From: Psococerastis gibbosa
Taxonomy: Eukaryota > Arthropoda > Insecta > Psocodea > Psocidae
DNA: 64,000 nt
Assembly (NCBI GenBank): GCA_963971405.1
Contig: OZ020491.1
Coordinates: forward strand, 23,802,855 to 23,866,854
Direction of reading: 5' to 3'
The translations under genes were made by a program, and so were the position numbers. The notes under the pieces were generated by a model that did no database searches, was not told the origin of the DNA, and saw only the letters and a list, made by a program, of their open reading frames with translations. Position 1 is the first letter of the stretch, and each line of letters opens with the position of its first letter. Below, one piece after another: positions 44,167 through 55,683 of this stretch.

Positions 44167-44911
44167 TAGCGTCATGAAGTGTGAGAGGCTCGATCATCGT
44201 CCCCCACGATCACAGGGCTGCTGAAGTCGCATAGCTATTTATCATTAAAAAAATTCAAAATAATGGCCCCACTGATTAGAACAAAGAATAATAAATAAGA
44301 AGATACTATACAATAGCCTGTCAGCAGGGTCACCGGTCAAGCAACATAAAAGGGATAACAAATAGACGAGAAAGCCTATAGTCACTAAAAGGATAACTCG
44401 CTGATAAGAGAAGCTTGGCAGGGGTATCATAAAATTATATTACAGCCAGAAGAGACTAAGACGCCTAAAAAAAGGCAGAAAAAACACAGTGCTACAATAA
44501 CTGTTACGGCCAACTTCCAATAGGATACAAACATATTTAAATACGCATACAGTATTATACATGTTGCTAATATAATATGATTTAATGAGTAAATACAGTG
44601 GGCCTTAATCGGACATTGTCTTCTCGACTGTAGTGATAAAGGGTTGCACTGGAGTGGGGGACCAATCGGCTCACAGTGTTGTTATTAGGGCTGATAGGCC
44701 ATAACCCCCTATATTTTTTAATATACAACCAGACCACTTTCCTCTTTTAACATCGTGAGTACAAACCTCCCCGGACACCCAGTACGAGCGGAAACAATAA
44801 CTCATTGTTGGTCTGAGGACAGGCAGAGGACCCACTCTCCAGACCTCAGCTCGTCCGAATTGCCAGCACAATTTGTTAAAGTTAGGTGTAAGAGAGGCCC
44901 TAATCTCGCTG
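44167..44911. other. Unassigned region
   Basis: The minus frames here (44245-44430, 44671-44997) have no recognised domain, and the second runs into a SINE. Confidence 0.4.
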
Positions 44912-45127
44912 TAAAATAAATAAATAAAGACTTTTTTTGTTCCATTACTAAGCCAACCTAGCGGAGTTAGGGCTATAAAGCCCTTTCTTACACTCAACTA
45001 GGAAGGCCCGGGACCGCCTGCTTTACATGCCCTCCGAAGCATGGCCAGAAAATGTAAGAAGTGTAGGAGTCGAACGAACAACCTTTCGGGTGAAAGTCAG
45101 AGTCCGTACCACTACTCTACATGTCCC
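44912..45127 (-). mobile_element. SINE family S, full-length
   Basis: Minus-strand copy from GGACATGTAGAGTAGTGGTACGG (with GACTTTCACCCGAAAGGTTG, like tRNA-Glu) to the TTTATTTATTTATTTTAC tail. The B box is slightly damaged (GTTCGACTCC). Confidence 0.85.
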
Positions 45128-45170
45128 TGTATCTACATATATATATTTTTTTTAATAAAGACATTATTAT

Positions 45171-45466
45171 TATTATTATTAAACAAAAAATTTAACCACA
45201 TTGATGATAAATATAAGTACCTCGAAATATTAAACCTAAAACAACTCTATACATTTAAAGTAATTAAATATAACTTCTTTGACAAGAATTTTAACATAGA
45301 AACAGAAAATAATTCACATCACAATACTCGAAATCCAAGAAACGTCAATTTGAAACCAGCCTACAACAAATACGGGAATAGATTAAATAGTATAACGAAA
45401 ATTTTTAATGAATTGCCCATACAACTTAAAAAATTAACTAAAATAGGAGATAAAAACGAAAATTAA
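45171..45466 (+). pseudogene. CR1/L2-like LINE C-terminal remnant
   Basis: The plus frame from about 45180 to the stop at 45464 reads LEILNLKQLYTFKVIKY, HHNTRNPRNVNLKPAYNKYG and ITKIFNELPIQLKK. The H-NTR, YNKYG and NELP motifs are the standard end of CR1/L2/Jockey-like reverse-transcriptase proteins. The related copy at 58512-58740 has NYNTRNP, YNKYGEGLN and NDLPPQMK. The frame is open but lacks the upstream protein, which is replaced by a SINE and an ATT microsatellite. Confidence 0.75.
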
Positions 45467-46439
45467 AAAATGGCGTTTGAATTAAAATACTTCGCTTTAA
45501 AACTTACTTTACTTTTTACTTTAATTATTTTACTTTACTATATTACTCTTTACGTTAACTTACAATTTTAAATGGTATGAATTAAACTGATTTGAAATTA
45601 AAACTAAGTTTTTTTGCTAACACAGACGTGAAATAGAAAACATGTTGCATCATCTACAGCGTTTACTGTGCGAGCCCCCGACAAGTTGATTAACTTGGGG
45701 GCCCACAGGTTATTTGTATTATAACGGTAACATTAAAAAAAAAAAAAAAAATGTTGGTGAACCGGGTCAAAACTGCGGCATGCGAGGGTAGCACTCAACA
45801 TCTACAACTGATGCTAAAACAAACTAAAAGTAATTTCAACTTAACCCCCCCCCCCCCCCCGGCCTTTTAAGCCGAACATAAAAAGTACGCCGACAATGAC
45901 CCAGGGTATAGCTGCAAGTATACCCGAAGGTTTTTGTTTTACCCTGCAACCCATAAAGATAAGCTTGCAGGCAGAGCTGATAACCTTTCCCCTTGACCGG
46001 ACGATCCGGTTATAATCTAAATAAAATGCTCAAGCATTCAGACACACAAAAAAAAAGGCGTTAAGCTATCACAAACAAACATGTCAAACATAGTTCAATT
46101 AGAAGATAAATAGTCTAATATAACCCTCAGCTTTATTTAAAAAATATATTTTAACCTTTAACTATTTCTAAAGACTTGTTTGAAAACAAAGTAATGGGAC
46201 ATAATATAGAAATATGAAAGAAACATGGCCACCGTGAATCAAACTTAAAATAATTGTTTTGTAAAATAAAAATACAAACCCATGATTGTGAGCGCACTCT
46301 ACACTCCGGCGCCAATAAATTCACAATAGCCATATACAGCACTGCACTAACACACAACATTAACAGATTATGAATCACAATAAACGTTAAGTTACTTAAA
46401 ACGTTGAAAAATAAACATATTAATACTTAGACGATTTAG
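45467..46439. other. Unassigned region
   Basis: Includes a run of 16 C (45845-45860). No gene recognised. Confidence 0.4.
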
Positions 46440-46620
46440 CACCCCAAAAAACTTCATAGACATTAATCGTTAATGTTTTTTTTTTTTTTAAGTTAATCGC
46501 ATTCAAACAATTCACTGGATATATCCGATTGATCCCTTCAGTCACCTCTGTAGGTTAGTACCCGTGTTGAGTTACGACACGTATCGGATCGCATGGCGTG
46601 TATAGACAGGACATTTGGAA
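46440..46620 (-). mobile_element. Family G repeat, diverged
   Basis: TTCAAACAATTCACTGG, GTAGGTTAGTACCCGTGTTG and AGTTACGACACGTATCGGAT match 53345-53520 and, inverted, 3430-3600. Confidence 0.5.
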
Positions 46621-47089
46621 ACGCGGATAATTTCCGCAATTTTCCCGAAACCCAAAACATTACCCATCCAATCTCTATCCCCGCCCGAGCCTAACTGACC
46701 ATAATTTTAAAACACGGATAATCTAATGAAAACTGCGTATAATTATAAATTATGAACATCATTGGATTAAGAGTCCGATGGCGGACCAGTTTTACAAGTT
46801 TTATTTCACAAAAACTGGAAATAAAGAAGTTTTTAACTAATTAATTGTCCGATATAATGATAAGATGATTATCTTTGCAAAAGTAGCACAGTTGGCAACA
46901 TTTTTTTACGTCACTAGGCTCGGCTTTAAAATTAAGGTAAATAAGGTAAGTAAAATAATAATGATATAGAGCCATTCAGTTCAAACAAGACCCATAAAAT
47001 GAGTGTATAATAGTCTAAACACTTTTTATTTTGAAACAATCTGTCATAACTAATCATTTTCTTATCATGTATTTTTGAATGGCCTCCAA
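46621..47089. other. Unassigned spacer
   Basis: Nothing recognised. Confidence 0.4.
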
Positions 47090-47350
47090 CGAAGAGCTTT
47101 TTATCCAGGACTTGGTCAATGACACCGCATACCGCACTACGAGTTTGTGGTGCTAACTAGAGTGATATGATATCCTAAGCGTCATAGAAGGCGTCAAGCG
47201 ACCTGAGCGCCCGAGAAGAGAGTATCTACAGCAAATTATGGAGGACGTATAGGGGCCAATGCATACGTGCGGCTGAAGAGGGAGTGGAGGCATCGATGCC
47301 ACATGTAGCTGCCAACCAGCCAGCCGGCTGTAAGTTGTAACTTGAAGAAG
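47090..47350 (+). pseudogene. LINE C-terminal remnant
   Basis: Plus-strand pieces read SVIEGVKRPERPRREYLQQIMEDV, given here only in part: RPERPRREYLQQIMEDV, then a frame break and the RLKREWRHRC-type end. This parallels the LINE tail G-RGRPR-EYL-QIM-DV-----Y--LKR. It is followed by GAGGCATCGATGCCACATG, shared with 43567-43655. Confidence 0.55.
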
Positions 47351-47833
47351 GTGTCCCACATAACCCACCCCATCCCCCTAGCCAGACAGATAGTTTTAAA
47401 AAATCACCTCATGCTTCGTGGTTAAAATTGTAACACACACAAACCCCCCCCCCCCTCCTCCTAAAAAATCCGGGGTACGACCTTGGCGTCCCCTCTCAGA
47501 TCACAGCCCAGATCATTATGTTGATAATGGAAAACAATCCGAGGGGTAAACACGGATCTAACCCTTAACAGTCCAACATCTTCTTGCCTCCACCAAGGCC
47601 CTCTCAGAAGACTAATTTTCTCAACTGCCCTGCTCAAGGCTGACACCTGATTTGGTTTTAGGGTCGCAGGGGGCCCCATGCCTCCACCAATGACGGTGCT
47701 GACAGGTTATTAACATGTTCGTTAATACACCTGACACTTGGCCGGCATCTGGAGGATGTAGGTACCACAAACCTTGGCACTGGCTGCCACAACAAGACAT
47801 AAAAAACAAAGACACCGCCGTAGGCTAACTAGT
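47351..47833. other. Unassigned region
   Basis: C-rich run at 47444-47455. Minus frames here have no known motif. Confidence 0.4.
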
Positions 47834-48225
47834 AGAAGCCAAAATTCCTGCTATAACATCTGTTTTAATACAGGATGTAGACCCTCCCACATTTTAAAAC
47901 CTATGGCACGACCTGACATAAGTCTGAATTTCCACTTTGCAACTCATGCACACAACCTAACCTACCAGGTTAATTTTGAAGATTTGTCACCGCCAAGCAC
48001 TCGACAAATCACATACTTCTACCACAACCTTTACCAGAAGCTAAAATTCCTACTATGCCGTCTGTTTTCCTAGGATCTGGAGCCTATGACATGACCTGAA
48101 ATAGTTCGACTATCCACATTGCAACTAAAACATACAACCTAGCCTACCTGGTTATTTTGAAGTTTAGTCGCAGCCAAGCGCCCGACAAATCGCATACTCC
48201 TGCCGCAACCTTTACACATTAAATC
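47834..48225. repeat. About 202-bp tandem duplication
   Basis: AGAAGCCAAAATTCCTGC at 47834 and AGAAGCTAAAATTCCTAC at 48036, each followed by CTATGRCA/GGCACGACCTG and CAACCTARCCTACC blocks. The 47774-48073 frame spans it and is not conserved. Confidence 0.7.
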
Positions 48226-48440
48226 GACAACACTTATTCAAAATTACGCGGGACACCAATGAGCTATTGCCAGTAGGTACCGCACAGTAAATGCTGTAGA
48301 CCGCCGTTCATTGCAGCGACATCATCATTACTAACATTAAGATATAATACCTAGAGGGAGCGCAGAGCGTTATCGCTTGCCGCTCACGTAAGAGACTACA
48401 GGGCACCCCACCAGACGAGATTTGCGGAACATCAAAATTA

Positions 48441-48903
48441 GGAGCTTATTCCACCTACGTCTATAGTCAATAGTAAATGTGGTATTTTAATTTTTCATTG
48501 ATACACTACATTCCACTTGTTTCTTCAACTATTGATCACTTTTCTTCTAATGACACGTATGCGCCAAATTTTTGAAATTTGGCGCATTTGTTTTTTGAAA
48601 TTTTGTTTGTATTTGTTTTCTTCGTACACTTATTATTTTTAATAAAACGTAATACTAGTAGGAGATCCGAAGTAAGATCGACCTTCACCGATCTGGTTAA
48701 TGGATGAAAACTGTTTTATAAACAATCTATTAAAATGTTTGTACTTAACATATTCCATGACGCCATTTTAGTTTGTTATTGTTTGCAGCGCGTGATTTTA
48801 CTCTATGATCATTGATCAATTTTAACTATGGCATAGAGTAAAATTGAAATGACAGTCAATACCACATTTAATATTGACTATTGACGTAGGTGGAATATGC
48901 GCC
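48441..48903. mobile_element. Harbinger-like MITE (A4)
   Basis: TIRs GGAGCTTATTCCACCTACG and CGTAGGTGGAATATGCGCC, flanked by TTA and TAA. The core TACTTAACATATTCCATGACG and TGATCATTGATCAATTTTAA is shared with A2. Confidence 0.8.
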
Positions 48904-48944
48904 TAAAATGCCCATAAATGTCCGTAAAGTCTTCTTCTTCAGCC

Positions 48945-49130
48945 AACACCCGTCTTTGGCTGGCAGGCCACTTGACGCCGTGCCGCATAGTAGAGCTGAG
49001 ACATTTCCTACTGTGTCGTAGTTCGGTTTTCTACCTCAGTCCTCAATGCCGTTGCAGCTGAATATGCAATCGGCAGGTTGAAACACGCTCTGCTCTCGTC
49101 TATTCAACTTGGTAAAGCCGTTGGCGCTGA
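48945..49130 (+). mobile_element. Family C-related short element
   Basis: Starts CAGCCAACACCCGTC, contains CACTTGACGCCGTGCCGC and ends ATTCAACTTGGTAAAGCC, GTTGGC. The ends (GCCAAC / GTTGGC) are inverted. Confidence 0.5.
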
Positions 49131-49439
49131 TAGGTGAAGTCACCTCTGGGGGGTCGTATACAGCTCAATCCAAAAATAGCTCTGAGCCGTCAATACAGAC
49201 AATTTCCAGGGAAGTCAGACTTGCAACACGTTTTGGCACAAGCTTCGAAATTCCTACGCCTGGCACATAACAATCGTCACTTGCCAGAGAGGGTTTACTG
49301 CCGTTTCTCCAAACACACCTGGGCGGCGTGATAGCACTGGATTAATATTCAGGAAGGGCAAATTTAATGAGCCTTTCCATCCTGACGAGAGGTGGCTAAT
49401 GCTGAGTCACTTTACCACACACAAACAGATATCGCACAG
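49131..49439. other. Unassigned spacer
   Basis: Nothing recognised. Confidence 0.4.
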
Positions 49440-49612
49440 GGGAGAGTAATATATTGTACAATATGAAATTATAGAACTATAATCGAAGGCTATACGCAGA
49501 CAAGGGGGAAGGAGGGAAAAACTAGAGTTCCATATAGGAGAGAGTGGACATTCGCTCGCCGCCAAAAATAGATTTTTAAAGTTCTGGGGCCACTCGCCAT
49601 ATCCAGGCATAG
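49440..49612 (-). mobile_element. Family E fragment
   Basis: GCCGCCAAAAATAGATTTTT, AAGTTCTGGGGCCACTCGCC is the family E core in the 7065-7120 orientation. Confidence 0.4.
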
Positions 49613-49614
49613 AA

Positions 49615-49945
49615 AATCACTTTCGGCTTTGGCCGATCAGGTGTAGGAAGATTCCGCAGACCCTGCTTTTCCTCTACGCTATGTACAGTATGTAATAAAA
49701 AATAAAACAATACTTCATTATTTTCCCGACCACAACATCAACACACAAAACACTCCTATTCCAAACAATGACTGACGACTATGAACTTTTACTTATTAAA
49801 TTATTTTTACATTGACTAGACGTCATCTTGAACTCGTTGGTAACCATTATCGTAGATAATAATACGGGCTTTCAATCAAATTTTAATTCATTCCTCTGCG
49901 ATCAATATTAACTGAGATATGAATTATGTAAGGTTTCAATCGGCC
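49615..49945 (+). mobile_element. Family D repeat
   Basis: TTTCGGCTTTGGCCGATCAGG, TTCATTATTTTCCCGACCAC, GACTATGAACTTTTACTTA, GATAATAATACGGGC and TTAACTGAGATATGAATT as in 14750-15125. Confidence 0.65.
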
Positions 49946-50221
49946 ACCATCTTGTAACTAAATAGTAGATTTAGCTGGGTAACGAACTCGATCAAGACAT
50001 TTGTATGATCGATTTTTGTGCCAAGTTTAATCATAATAAGATAATATTTACGGAAGTTAGAGTGTTTGCTAAAATCGATATACATACATATACAATATAT
50101 ATAACATTTTGAACGGAGGGTGGTTTTGGGCTCAGGGGTCATGAAATGAAAAGCTGTGAAGAAATTTTCCGAAAGTCGAACATTGGTCGCCATCTCAATA
50201 GGTAGATGAATCTCCCTAAAA

Positions 50222-50285
50222 AACGTACCAGGTGGCCCCAGGATCAAAAAAATATTTGTGGCGGGCTAAGGCATGGAACTCCGGA
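50222..50285 (+). mobile_element. Family E core, unbroken
   Basis: AACGTACCAGGTGGCCCCAG followed by ATCAAAAAAATATTTGTGGC. It serves as the empty site for the K insertion at 968-1359. Confidence 0.45.
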
Positions 50286-50923
50286 AGGGTTAGCGAGTTC
50301 AACCCCTTTTACCCCCCTAAAAATGACACATGCCTTAGAAGAAATGTTCCTCTAGTCAAAACAAATTATTGAACTTGAATTGTAAAAAATAACGGACACC
50401 GAGAACATTGAGAAACTGTGACAAGATGGAATTAGTGAAGGCCACATTCTGTAGTTCTAAATGCAGAGGAATTTCTGCTGAAACGAGATTATCATACAAC
50501 AGCAACTTCTCCAATGACCAGTGGCGGGCCCAAGGACCCCCTGAAAAAAACCAGTGACGACTAGGGACTAGGTACAATGCCACTTGCCACGTATAGCATG
50601 GAACCACCCCCCCCCCCTCCCATCGAGACATATTTCTGATATGACAATGCCACCGACAATAATCAAGTGGCTGCTAGAAGTGTTTGTTTCAAAAGCATTT
50701 AAGTACCAAAATAGCAAGAAAACTATGCCCAATCGGTAAGCACCATAATAGCCTGCAACTATTGAAAATGTTAAATTGACAGCTTTCAAGCACAAAACAC
50801 GTTTAACTGCCAATTGCCAGGCGGTATTAGGCAGCGCTAGGACGATAGCAGTGTAAATCTGTGCTTTAGACCGGAAAAAACCATGATAAACTAAGTAAAG
50901 GATTTTCTCAAGATATGACTGTT
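50286..50923. other. Unassigned region
   Basis: An 81-codon minus frame (50568-50813) is hydrophobic (IVAGYYGAYRLGIVFLLFWY) and could span a membrane. It has no recognised family and crosses a poly(C) run (50607-50617), so no gene is called. Confidence 0.35.
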
Positions 50924-51012
50924 TTACAAGAACCTACGTCAGCAAGTTAGGCAACCATGACCGTGTGCAAGCCTAAATTCAAGAGCGGAACGAACTGGAG
51001 GACTTTCTTATA
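50924..51012 (-). mobile_element. Family I repeat
   Basis: GAACCTACGTCAGCAAGTTAG through GGAACGAACTGGAGGACTTTC is the inverse of 20160-20265. Confidence 0.55.
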
Positions 51013-51099
51013 GCTAATACCATAATATACCATATAAGAGGTTTTTTTTTTAATTAAAAAATATACCTCAATTACAATATTCCAATTCACAAATGCAAG

Positions 51100-51612
51100 G
51101 GGAAAGCAACCTGTTCGGTTTTGTTACTCTATGTAACACCTAAAACAAACCTGAAGGTAGAAAGCATCGATAGAAAGGTTCCACAGAATAATTATTATAT
51201 TTATTTTTTACCCTCAGAAGCAAACTATCAATGAGAGCGCGACCCAATGCGTTTAGTTTACATTAATAACGACTACAATATAATATATTGTGTGAATCAA
51301 AACTTATTATGTGAATTTAAAGAAAAAACATTTTTAGCCGTGAATTTGGATTTTTTTTAGTGCCAAACCCCCCAGAATTGAGTTAGCCCAAAATATAAAA
51401 AAAATGTTACCGAGGTATGATTTTTGTGAACTTACATGCCAAATTTCATCAAAATCCACCGAGTAGTTTGCCTACAAATCGACGAACAGACCGACAGAGA
51501 ATTCGCAAAACCCACTATTTTGGGTTCCTGGGACCTCAAAAAGGGTAAATCCGTTGAAATCTCGGAATCGAACATTGCTTTCCTTATACTACTAATAAAT
51601 AGGTAGGCAATA
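51100..51612 (-). mobile_element. Family B element, 5' part missing
   Basis: AACACCTAAAACAAACCTG, ATCGATAGAAAGGTTCC, GAGTTAGCCCAAAATATA, CATGCCAAATTTCATC, CTCAAAAAGGGTAAATCCG and ATACTACTAATAAATAGG, in the order of other minus-strand copies. Confidence 0.7.
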
Positions 51613-51818
51613 TAGGCTATGCATGATTAGGATATAAAGGACACATTTGAATTGAACGTATCCGTGCACTATTGACTATAGGACATAAAATACAATAATA
51701 GGCAATACATTGGTAGGCGTTTCAGACATGGTCCACTCACATGAATTCCTGCAATTACACGATTATGCAACCGTGTAAACAGAGTTTCAACATGAATACT
51801 GGCTAGCCTGGTCATTAA

Positions 51819-51957
51819 GGCGCTTATTCCACCGACGTCAATAGTTCACTATTGACGGTGTTTGACGTGGTAACAGACATTTTTACATTGTCTATAATGT
51901 CTGCTACCACGTCAAACACGTCAATAGTGAACTATTGACATTGGTGGAATAAGCGCC
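51819..51957. mobile_element. 139-bp palindromic Harbinger-like MITE (A5)
   Basis: The left arm GGCGCTTATTCCACCGACG and its inverse end the element. TAA is duplicated exactly at 51816-51818 and 51958-51960. The arms, about 65 bp with TGACGTGGTA-CAGACATT in each, leave a loop of only a few bases. Confidence 0.85.
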
Positions 51958-52068
51958 TAATTACATTTTTTTTCTCAGTTGAATCATGCTACTACTATAC
52001 ATGAGTTTTCATGAATAACGCGCACCTGTGTGGATGATAGGTTCAAAGGAACACAGAAGTTGAATCCA

Positions 52069-52087
52069 CCCCCCCCCCCCCCCCCCC
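52069..52087 (+). repeat. Poly(C) run of 19
   Basis: Longest single-base C run seen in the window. It is followed by GAAGCTGTTAAGG, resembling repeat N. Confidence 0.9.
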
Positions 52088-52134
52088 GAAGCTGTTAAGG
52101 GGAAAAAGAAAAACAGTTTGTTTGTTTTCCAACG

Positions 52135-52415
52135 CCTTTCTACTTTGAGCAACCCTGTCAGTCTGGCGGGGAGAGTGAGTCTGTTTATTAACTTGAGGCA
52201 CCCTAAGGGCAGACTCCATCACCTCGGGGAGAAGGGGAATTGACTGACAGTGTGGACCTCCTGATTATAGTGGATTCCGAACCACTTGGTGAACATGGTA
52301 AAGTCACGAGATTAATTCGGAGATTCCCCTGCCAACGCTGTGCACACTACCAAGTTTGCCACAGTTTGGAACAGGCTCTGTTCTGCTTGATTCAACATGG
52401 TATGGCCGTTGGCTA
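52135..52415 (+). mobile_element. Family C repeat
   Basis: CCAACGCCTTTCTACTTTGAG, AACCCTGTCAGTCTGG, CTTGAGGCACCCTAAGGGC, GATTATAGTGGATTCCGAACC, CTGTGCACACTACCAAG, ending TATGGCCGTTGGC. CCAAC and GTTGG mark inverted ends. Confidence 0.7.
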
Positions 52416-53344
52416 AAAACTGATATCAACCAATTTTTAGCTTAATAAGCTCAATGCAACAAATTTCTGTTATTCGCCATTGGCATAAGAAAAATACTAC
52501 TTCGACGCTAGTTAAACATACACACAGAATGTAAATTTAACCGTAGAGAAGTAAACCTAGCCTGGAGTGTTCTAAAAATAGGGTGCCCAACTTTTCCTAA
52601 TCTGTCTATACATGGTAATACAGAGATAATACTGTTTGCTTATCAAAACCCACTCGTTTCCGGTACAGCCAATGTAGATAAAATGGTTGACCTCGAAATA
52701 AGGTTAACCATACTGCAGTCCATATGGAAGTGCAATATACTGAAGAAAGCACTTTGAACATTAAGTCAATTAATGTTTGCAAGTGCTCGAAGATGTGCAC
52801 GCCACCGGCACCCGAGATTGGAAGAGAGCGGCGGAGGATAGTCCGAGGTGGCGTGGTGTAGTGGCAGCGGCCAAAAGTCCCCCCGGGCTGGACGCGCCAA
52901 CCTAAATCAGTAAGTCAATGATCGCATGAGGGAGTTAATGAACGTCCAGGATGACGATAATTCCTGTATATTTGTTCTATAAATGCCTTTTCTATCAAAC
53001 TTTGGAAATCATCATGGCAATTGGAAAAGGAAACTTTAATAAGTAAGTAAGTAAATATATATATAATTGAACAATCAATAAAAATCGAATCCCCACCACT
53101 AAGTACAAAAATGACGCTGGGGTCAAAAGTTAAGTACAATACATAATTTATTATTATTATTATTATTTTAACTTACAATTCAAAAAGTATAAAATTGATA
53201 AGGAACCCCATATGAGTAGTTTTCCGCACGCATGACCTTATTTTCGGTACAACCCCGTCCAGCGGCCTTAGTTGAGTAATATATGATTGTAAATTACTTC
53301 TCTGACTCGTTCCCATACTTGAATAATTCGAGTTTTTTTCTCTT
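52416..53344. other. Unassigned region with a small LINE-tail match
   Basis: At 52970-53045 the minus strand resembles the LINE tail at 54590 (CATGATGATTTCCAAAG, ATAGAAAAGGCATTTATAG). A TTA microsatellite lies near 53150-53168. Nothing else. Confidence 0.4.
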
Positions 53345-53520
53345 TTTTTAAAAGGTTAATCACATACAAACAATTTAATGTATGTATTCTCTTCTCTTTA
53401 GTCGCCTCTGTAGGTTAGTACCCGTGTTGAGTTACGACACGTCTCCGATCGTATGGCGTGCAAAGACTCGCATAAGTGCAAGCACGTTACCACCTGGCCA
53501 TCGAAGCCGATTGTATTAAT
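53345..53520 (-). mobile_element. Family G repeat
   Basis: CACATACAAACAATTTAATG, GTAGGTTAGTACCCGTGTTG, AGTTACGACACGTCTCCGATC, CACGTTACCACCTGGCCATCG: the inverse of 3430-3600, with a good A-box-like end. Confidence 0.55.
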
Positions 53521-54269
53521 TTTATTACAGTATTATAAGTTAGCCTGTGCACACGGAAACAATACAAATAATCTGCGAAAACCGATGGGGTCCTTGCTAG
53601 GACAGGGTTCACTGGGCCCATATAGAAATAAACGTAAGTTAGCTTACGTCCTTTCGATAATAAATTCTTCTCAACAGCTGCAGGCATTAATTCGAGAAAT
53701 TTATTGCGCTCCTGTACCCACTTAAGCATAAACGCGGCGATAAAATATCAAATTGACGCCGTTCTGACGTCATTAACGGCGATAAATGGCGGCAGTTCGT
53801 AAAGGAGGCCAATAATTTATGCGAATTCGATAGGTGTATTTTTAAAACGCAGAGTCCGAGCTACGTCATTGAGTTTCGAAAAAATAAACAAAATTACATG
53901 GGCCAGAAATCAATGGGGCTGTGTCTACAAAAAAAAATGTAATTTAAAAAATTCAGTCACCTAAATAATATATAGAAGAATTTTTCGGCCAACTAATGAC
54001 CGAAGCCGTACAAGGAAACTTAAAAAATATCACGCAAATACGCAATTAAATATGTTAATTCGTTTAGATCACATGCGTGTAGGCATTATTCGTCATTACA
54101 AAAAATAAAGCATCGTTCTGGCATTAAAGTATTTTGCAAAATTATCTTAACCCTTGATCCCACTCAAAGCCGGTAAATATAACTACCTAACATAACCATT
54201 GAAGAGAGACAGCTGCTACCTCATATAAATTTAAAAAGAGCGAAATACGTAGAGCCTTTATTAAGACAC
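53521..54269. other. Unassigned region
   Basis: Short frames on both strands, AT-rich, no motif recognised. Confidence 0.4.
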
Positions 54270-54660
54270 TTAAATCAGGTACACACCATTGAGGGCACAG
54301 TGGATGGAACTAATAGAAGAGGGCGGCCAAAGAAGAAATTAATGGATCAACTGAAGGAGGACGCAGGAGCTCCAACGTACCATGAGCTGAAGAGGACCGA
54401 GAGAGGTGGAGGATGATATGCAGGGAGTTGCTGCCAACCAATCGTTGAGATTGTGACCTCTTTTGTCCCGAGGTTGGGAAACTGGCCCCGAAGGCGGAGG
54501 AACTCAATGAAGAGTCAACGGCATAAGGATGCAAAAGCAACGGGAAACCACTGCATAACAATTCCCTAGTATGATCATCAAGTCTACTATTGCCATGATG
54601 ATCAATATTCTTCGATAGAAGAGTCATTCAAAAAAGACTGACAGCCAAACCAACCAACCC
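54270..54660 (+). pseudogene. LINE C-terminal remnant
   Basis: The plus strand reads HTIEGTVDGTNRRGRPKKKL, MDQLKEDAGAPTYHELKRT and then stops: the LINE tail I-EG-VEG-R-RGRPR--Y--Q---D-G---Y-ELKR. The 3' untranslated part follows to ATGATGATCAATATTCTTCG. The minus frame 54310-54627 is a shadow. Inactive. Confidence 0.65.
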
Positions 54661-54893
54661 AAAAATTTTATAGTACGAGGAAATTCTCATCTAAATTGTT
54701 CATCAAGCCCTTTTCGACCTTCCTAGATACTTTGCCCCTTGTTAATGACGATCGCCATACTTCGATAGAAGAGCCATTCAAAGAAGACTGACAGCCAAAG
54801 CAATCAACCCCAAAATTTTATTGCAGGAGGAAATTCTCATCGAAATTGTTCATCAAGACCTTTTCGACCTTCCTGGACACTTTGCCCCTTGTA
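54611..54893. repeat. About 150-bp tandem duplication
   Basis: TTCGATAGAAGAGYCATTCA, AGAAGACTGACAGCCAAA, GAGGAAATTCTCATC and TTTCGACCTTCCTRGA occur twice (from 54611 and from about 54762). It overlaps the end of the LINE remnant, so the LINE tail was duplicated. Confidence 0.85.
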
Positions 54894-55683
54894 AATGTCG
54901 CGACTAGGTGTGAAATTGGTGAAAAAATGAGACATTGCTTTGTTTGCTATGTGCCGGTGCCGGTATTCTTTTGATTGAGTTATTGCGCTAGAGGTAGAGA
55001 CAGTTGTAATTCTGTGTTGACTCAGGTAAAGGTCAAGGTAACAATATATTACTGTTTTTAATTTATTTATTGGTCTTATAATTGGTTTTGAAACCACTGT
55101 AGGATACATTTGAACCCTAGTGGCCACTCTACGTGTCTTGTATAAATTAACAATACCGGTAGGAGTCTTTTCGAAGTGTAACTTATTACGGGGGGTTTAG
55201 AAATCTGGATTGCTATTACTATTGTGTGACGCAAACTGAGGGCAAAATACGCCCTTGATATTTTAATAATTCTGGAGCGAACAATAAAAATTACTAAAAA
55301 AATCATATCTCGGGACTTCTTTTTATGTTTTGAGCTAACTCAATTTTGGGGGATGAAAGGCTGAATTTACATAAAATTTTATCTATGTGATTTAACATCA
55401 GGTATGTTTTAATTGCTAAATAGTTTAACAAAACAGAACAGAGTGCTTTTCAAAGCAAGCTTTTGGGTTTGAAGAAAAAACTATATTTTTTTAAGATATG
55501 GGTGATTATTGTGTAGCATTATGTTATTGGCCTGCCCATACCATGCAATTTTCCCATAGGTAAATCCAGTGCTTTAGGATTTAGGAAAATCTACAGGCAT
55601 CCGATATTTAACCACGGGACAATCATTTACCATGTAACTATTATAAAGTAAGCCATCCATCTTTGCTCTTGCTATATTTCACT
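54894..55683. other. Mostly unassigned, with a B core fragment
   Basis: 55300-55355 (ATCATATCTCGGGAC, GAGCTAACTCAATTTTGGGG) is a short plus-strand piece of family B. The rest was not recognised. Confidence 0.4.

Noticed and set aside
50568-50813. Possible small membrane protein (81 codons, minus)
   Set aside because: Hydrophobic but unrecognised, and it crosses a poly(C) run that is likely length-variable.
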